A stretch of 36,172 nt of DNA, taken from contig CANHLD010000002.1 in NCBI GenBank assembly GCA_947461325.1, positions 1 through 36,172 on the forward strand, in the 5' to 3' direction. A program made the translations under genes and the position numbers. Numbering within the stretch: the first letter of the stretch is position 1; each line of letters starts with the position of its first letter. Positions 32,621-36,172 of this stretch are shown piece by piece. The notes beneath the pieces are model-generated. The model had not been told where the DNA came from, made no database searches, and saw only the letters and a list, made by a program, of their open reading frames with translations. The DNA comes from Comamonadaceae bacterium. GTDB lineage: Bacteria; Pseudomonadota; Gammaproteobacteria; Burkholderiales; Burkholderiaceae_C.

Positions 32621-33991
32621 TCAGGCAGTCGCGCGGCGCCGGCCGCCGGTTGCAACAGTTTTGGCTTTGCTCACTGATTTTCCTGTGGCTTTGACCACAG
32701 GTTTTTTTGCAGCTGCTTTTTTAGTTTTTGGGTGATGAGCTTGTATGAAAGCAACTATTTCGGGGTAAACCAGATCACGCCAACGTCTTCCGCTGAAGAT
32801 GCCGTAGTGACCGGCACCTTTAACTTCGTAATGGTGCTTGTTGCTGGGTGAAATTCCTGCACACAACTTCAAGGCTGCCTTGGTTTGGCCAGAGCCGGAT
32901 ATGTCATCGAGTTCGCCTTCAACGGTCAACAAGCCACAGCCTGTGATGTCTTGTGGACGCACACGCTCGATTTCACCGGTGTCTGAGCGCACGTCCCAGG
33001 TGCCGCGCACTAGTTTGAAATCTTGAAACACCGTGGCAATGGTTTCGAGGTAATAGTCGGCGTCCATATCCAGCACAGCGTTGTACTCGTCATAAAACTG
33101 GCGGTGCTGTTCTGCGCTGGCGTCATCACCTTTGATCAGGTCTTTGAAATAGTCGTAATGGCTGTTCATGTGCCGGTCAGGGTTCATGGCGACAAAACCG
33201 GTGTGCTGCAAAAAGCCGGGGTAGACGCGGCGGCCAGCGCCCGGGAAGCTGGCCGGTACGCGGTAAATCACGTTGTGTTCAAACCAGTCGTAGCTCTTGT
33301 TCATAGCCAAATTGTTGACAGCGGTCGGTGATTTGGTCGCGTCAATCGGGCCGCCCATCATGGTCATACTCAACGGCAAGGTTTCACCTCGACTGGCCAT
33401 CAACGACACAGCAGCAAGCACAGGCACTGTAGGCTGGCAGACGCTGATGACGTGGCAATGGCCTTGCGTGGATTGGATATGACGAATGAAGGATTGCACA
33501 TAGTTGATGTAGTCATCCAGGTGGAATTCACCTTCGCTCAAGGGCACTAGGCGGGCATTTTTCCAGTCAGTGATAAAAACTTTATGGTCTTTTAACAGTT
33601 GGCGAACGGTGTCACGCAACAACGTTGCGTAATGGCCAGACAAGGGAGCCACCACTAACACCGCAGGCATATCGTGCAGACTGTGAAGTGTGTCTGCGTT
33701 ATCGCTGAAGCATTTGAAACGCAGCAAATCACAAAATGGCTTGCTGATCTCGATGTGTTCTTGCACCGCTACATCTGAGCCTTTGACGTGCACCGAGTGG
33801 ATGCCGAAGGCCGGTTTGACATAGTCTTTTCCGAGTCGGTACATCAGGTCGTAGGAAGCGGAAATGCGCTGCACCATCGGGTTTTGCGCAAATGGTGACA
33901 CCGGGTTGGCCAGCATCTTGGAAGACGCTTGGGCAAATTCGGCGAAAGGTTCCATCAACGCCCGTTGGGCTTCATAGAATTGGTAAAGCAT
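32621..33991 (-). CDS. phaZ: Intracellular polyhydroxybutyrate depolymerase (PhaZ)
   Basis: A 456-residue cytosolic PHB depolymerase that mobilises storage granules. MLYQFYEAQRALMEPFAEFA is the family start. The nucleophile motif is VISVCQPTVP with Cys185 in place of serine, as in Ralstonia-type PhaZ. A late GAGHYGIFSGRRW supplies the catalytic His. The last 40 residues are rich in Lys and Ala (KKAAAKKPVVKATGKSVSKAK), resembling DNA- or granule-binding tails of phasins. The frame extends 25 codons upstream, but ATG 33991 with GAGGTG eight bases before it fits the family. The RnfB-like gene follows. Confidence 0.94.
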   Translation of the reverse strand: MLYQFYEAQRALMEPFAEFAQASSKMLANPVSPFAQNPMVQRISASYDLMYRLGKDYVKPAFGIHSVHVKGSDVAVQEHIEISKPFCDLLRFKCFSDNADTLHSLHDMPAVLVVAPLSGHYATLLRDTVRQLLKDHKVFITDWKNARLVPLSEGEFHLDDYINYVQSFIRHIQSTQGHCHVISVCQPTVPVLAAVSLMASRGETLPLSMTMMGGPIDATKSPTAVNNLAMNKSYDWFEHNVIYRVPASFPGAGRRVYPGFLQHTGFVAMNPDRHMNSHYDYFKDLIKGDDASAEQHRQFYDEYNAVLDMDADYYLETIATVFQDFKLVRGTWDVRSDTGEIERVRPQDITGCGLLTVEGELDDISGSGQTKAALKLCAGISPSNKHHYEVKGAGHYGIFSGRRWRDLVYPEIVAFIQAHHPKTKKAAAKKPVVKATGKSVSKAKTVATGGRRRATA

Positions 33992-34126
33992 GGCTGACAC
34001 CTCACTATGTGTTTGTTGCAGTGCAATATAACAGCTGAAACAAATATCTTGCTGACATCCTGTCACCTTCGCAAGTTATCTGTATGTCAAAGGCTGCAAA
34101 ATGCCTGAAACCTGGGGAGTGAAGTA

Positions 34127-34981
34127 TTGAATCAAAATGCTTTTTCAATCGACGGCGTGCATTACACAGAAAACCCCTTGCCCGTCTTGTTTTTGGGACA
34201 CGGCAGCCCGATGAACGCCATCGAAGTCAACGAATACCACCGCAGCTGGGTTGAGATGGGCGCTCAGTTCGGTTCGGGGCAGCGCTGGCCCCGTCCCAAG
34301 CTGATACTGTGCGTGTCTGCCCATTGGCTAACCAACGGCTGGCAGATCACAGCCAATGAAAACCCGCGCACCATCCACGATTTCGGCGGCTTTCCGCAAG
34401 CCTTGTTCGATCAGCAATACCCGGCGCCGGGTGATCCTGAGGCTGCGAAAGCCATCGCCGCTTTACTGAACCCAAGCCCCAATAGCAAAAGCGTGACTTT
34501 GTCTAGTGATTGGGGTTTGGACCATGGTGCGTGGTCGGTATTGATGCCGATGTTTCCGTCGGCGCAGATACCCGTGTTGCAACTCAGCATGGACTATGCG
34601 CGCCCCACTGCAGATCACTTTGCCATAGGACGGCAGTTGCAAACCTTGCGACGCCAAGGGGTGTTGATTGTGGCCAGCGGCAACACCGTGCACAACTTGC
34701 GCGCCTTACAAATGCGAATGGGAAATCAGGAGGCATTGGATTGGGCGCGTAGTTTTGATGACTGGGTGGAAGCACGCATTTCTGCGGGCGAACGTGAAGC
34801 ACTGGTGGATTTCCAGCAACGCGGCCAAGAGGCTGCGCTGGCGCACCCCAGCTTCGAGCATTTTCTGCCTTTGCTTTACGCTGCCGGTGCTGCCTCGGAA
34901 GAAGACACGGTGAGTTATTTCAACACCGGTTTTCAGCTGGGCTCTATTGCCATGCGATCGGTGGTCTGGGACAGTGTGTGA
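34127..34981 (+). CDS. ygiD: 4,5-DOPA extradiol dioxygenase-like protein (LigB/YgiD family)
   Basis: A 284-residue member of the class III extradiol dioxygenase (LigB) family, YgiD branch. PVLFLGHGSPMNAI has the first metal His (H25), SAHWLT the second, DHGAWSVLMPMFP and GNTVHNLR further conserved sites. YgiD-type enzymes open the ring of DOPA or related catechols using zinc or iron. It begins with TTG; GGGGAG lies seven bases before it, which supports the choice. It is divergent from phaZ with a 135-base gap. Substrate is not determined by sequence. Confidence 0.9.
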   Translation: MNQNAFSIDGVHYTENPLPVLFLGHGSPMNAIEVNEYHRSWVEMGAQFGSGQRWPRPKLILCVSAHWLTNGWQITANENPRTIHDFGGFPQALFDQQYPAPGDPEAAKAIAALLNPSPNSKSVTLSSDWGLDHGAWSVLMPMFPSAQIPVLQLSMDYARPTADHFAIGRQLQTLRRQGVLIVASGNTVHNLRALQMRMGNQEALDWARSFDDWVEARISAGEREALVDFQQRGQEAALAHPSFEHFLPLLYAAGAASEEDTVSYFNTGFQLGSIAMRSVVWDSV

Positions 34982-35011
34982 GATGTCAACTGCTAGACCG
35001 ATTTAAAAAAA

Positions 35012-35716
35012 TTAAGCGCAACCCAGTTGCGTTGCCAGATCCAGCAAATCAGAGGCTGAATAATCCATGGGCGATTTAGCGACAGATTCGCCCAAACCCG
35101 GGCCGTGTTCATCTGGTCTGGCAATGAAAGCGGTTTTCAAACCTGCGCGTGCGGCGGCAGTTAAATCGTCTGAATGTGCCGCCACCATCATGGTTTCTTC
35201 AGGCAAAAAGCCCAAGGCTGTTGCAGATGTTTGATAGACAATGGCTTGGGGTTTGTAGTCGCGAGCGATTTCCGCGCCGGTGATCGCGTCCCAGTGCCAA
35301 CGGTTGTGTCGAGCCAGTTGGACCATCAAGCCGATATGGCCGTTAGAGCAGGGTGCCAGCACAAATTGTTGCCTTAGCCTTGCGAGTCCTTTTTCCACAT
35401 CGGACCATTGCTCAAGGTGATGCCAGCACAGGTTCAGTGTTTCGCGAGCGGTTTCGTTGACTTGATGCCAGCCCAGCCGTTCGAGCACGACGTCCAGATT
35501 GCCTCTGTGCAATTCGTCCAGTTTGCAAAAGCCCCGCTGACCGCTGCGTACTTTTTCCATCGCCGGTTGGTACTCGTTGCGCCAGTCATCAGCGAATACA
35601 TGCCAATCGGTTGTCAGGCCGAGCGGGGAGAGCAAGCGTTCAGCGTCCTGTGCAATGCTGCTGCGCCAGTCGACCAAGGTGCCGAACACATCGAAAACCA
35701 GTGCTTTGATAGTCAT
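35012..35716 (-). CDS. Haloacid dehalogenase type II-like HAD hydrolase
   Basis: A 234-residue HAD-superfamily protein. The N-terminal ALVFDVFGTLVDWR carries the nucleophile Asp9, APCSNGH the second motif, YKPQAIVYQ the lysine motif and VAAHSDDLTAAARAGLKT the acid motif, in the arrangement of type II 2-haloacid dehalogenases. Many such proteins act on phosphate esters or unknown compounds rather than haloacids. It follows the aminotransferase by nine bases on the same strand and is convergent with the YgiD-like gene. Confidence 0.88.
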   Translation of the reverse strand: MTIKALVFDVFGTLVDWRSSIAQDAERLLSPLGLTTDWHVFADDWRNEYQPAMEKVRSGQRGFCKLDELHRGNLDVVLERLGWHQVNETARETLNLCWHHLEQWSDVEKGLARLRQQFVLAPCSNGHIGLMVQLARHNRWHWDAITGAEIARDYKPQAIVYQTSATALGFLPEETMMVAAHSDDLTAAARAGLKTAFIARPDEHGPGLGESVAKSPMDYSASDLLDLATQLGCA

Positions 35717-35725
35717 CTGTTCAAC

Positions 35726-36172
35726 TTATTTCAAGACGGCTGCGATGGCGTTACAGACATGGCCGATGTTTTGGTTGTTCAAAGCAGCCACACACATGCG
35801 GCCGGTGTCAGTGCCATAGACGCCGAACTCCGAGCGCAAACGCAGCATCTGATCCTTGGTCAGGCCTGAGTAGCTGAACATACCGATCTGGCGCGTGATG
35901 AAACTCATGTCCTGCTGGATACCAGCGGCTTTCAAACCATCGACTAGGCTTTGGCGCATGGTTTTGATGCGCACCCGCATTTCACCGAGTTCTTTTTCCC
36001 AGAGCTGGCGCAACTCTGGGCTTTGCAGCACTGCAGCGACCACTGCGCCGCCATGTGTCGGCGGGTTGGAATAGTTGGTGCGGATGACGATTTTGAGTTG
36101 CGACAAAACTCGAGAGGCTTCGTCGGCCGATTGGCAAAGCACGGACAGCGCGCCGACGCGTTCACCGTATAA
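35726..36172 (-). CDS. tyrB: Aromatic amino acid aminotransferase, C-terminal part (partial)
   Basis: The frame runs off the right end of the window; 148 codons plus stop are present. LYGERVGALSVL, RTNYSNPPTHGGAVV and SFITRQIGMFSYSGLTKDQ are characteristic of the class I aspartate/aromatic aminotransferase family. The residues match TyrB/AspC enzymes of betaproteobacteria, which convert aromatic 2-oxo acids with glutamate as amino donor. The PLP lysine lies outside the window. AspC cannot be excluded. Confidence 0.9.
   Translation of the reverse strand, partial: LYGERVGALSVLCQSADEASRVLSQLKIVIRTNYSNPPTHGGAVVAAVLQSPELRQLWEKELGEMRVRIKTMRQSLVDGLKAAGIQQDMSFITRQIGMFSYSGLTKDQMLRLRSEFGVYGTDTGRMCVAALNNQNIGHVCNAIAAVLK

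Noticed and set aside
1..36172. CRISPR arrays, insertion sequences, prophage or toxin-antitoxin genes
   Set aside because: I looked for regularly spaced repeats, transposase or integrase motifs and small paired genes on both strands and saw none.

Overview
The window looks like a chromosomal segment of a betaproteobacterium, most probably of the order Burkholderiales. The evidence is gene content: a PhaZ-type intracellular PHB depolymerase with a cysteine nucleophile, a stand-alone RnfB-like ferredoxin, a Burkholderiales-style Arg/Lys/Orn decarboxylase next to a tRNA-Ser, high-affinity branched-chain-type ABC transporters, and a complete methylmalonyl-CoA route. Species cannot be named from sequence alone. 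Base composition is uneven: 1-5 kb and 19.5-22 kb are visibly AT-rich, while 22-35 kb is clearly GC-richer. I see no integrase, transposase, phage gene or CRISPR array, and no gene-free gap longer than 200 bases.

Layout. (1) 1-2952: the glmM tail, ppk1 and sixA in a tight row, then a 49-residue lipoprotein gene. (2) 2997-19518: a large catabolic/transport locus of unknown substrate. A TetR regulator, a fumarylacetoacetate-hydrolase-family protein and a VOC protein run leftward. An alpha/beta hydrolase, two paralogous amidohydrolases, a five-component Liv-type ABC importer, a TIM-barrel protein, a YqiK-like flotillin and two SRPBCC proteins run rightward. A TetR-type palindrome lies in the divergent gap. 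Two architectures stand out. The LivF ATPase is fused to a Tm-1-like (UPF0261) domain and is followed by the TIM-barrel partner domain. An SRPBCC domain is fused to a quinone-oxidoreductase-like MDR enzyme. (3) 19544-21937: an AT-rich trio resembling ornithine-lipid genes (OlsB-like and OlsA-like acyltransferases and a di-iron hydroxylase). (4) 21949-22039: tRNA-Ser(GGA), minus strand. (5) 22123-31854: Arg/Lys/Orn decarboxylase, methylmalonyl-CoA mutase, MeaB, propionyl-CoA carboxylase beta and alpha subunits, and an epimerase-like VOC protein, which together form a propionyl-CoA to succinyl-CoA pathway. Just before the alpha subunit lies a diverged copy of its own first 12 codons followed by small hairpins. 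(6) 32022-36172: RnfB-like ferredoxin and PHB depolymerase (leftward), a YgiD-like dioxygenase (rightward), then a HAD-type dehalogenase and the C-terminal part of an aromatic aminotransferase (leftward).

How the parts may work together. The locus at 3-19.5 kb reads as one regulon: import of a small organic molecule, hydrolysis by amidohydrolases and the alpha/beta hydrolase, carbon-carbon bond cleavage by the FAH-family enzyme, and reduction by the MDR fusion. The substrate is unknown, and this locus is my candidate for an undescribed system. The methylmalonyl pathway would feed any propionyl-CoA product into the TCA cycle, but that link is inference only.
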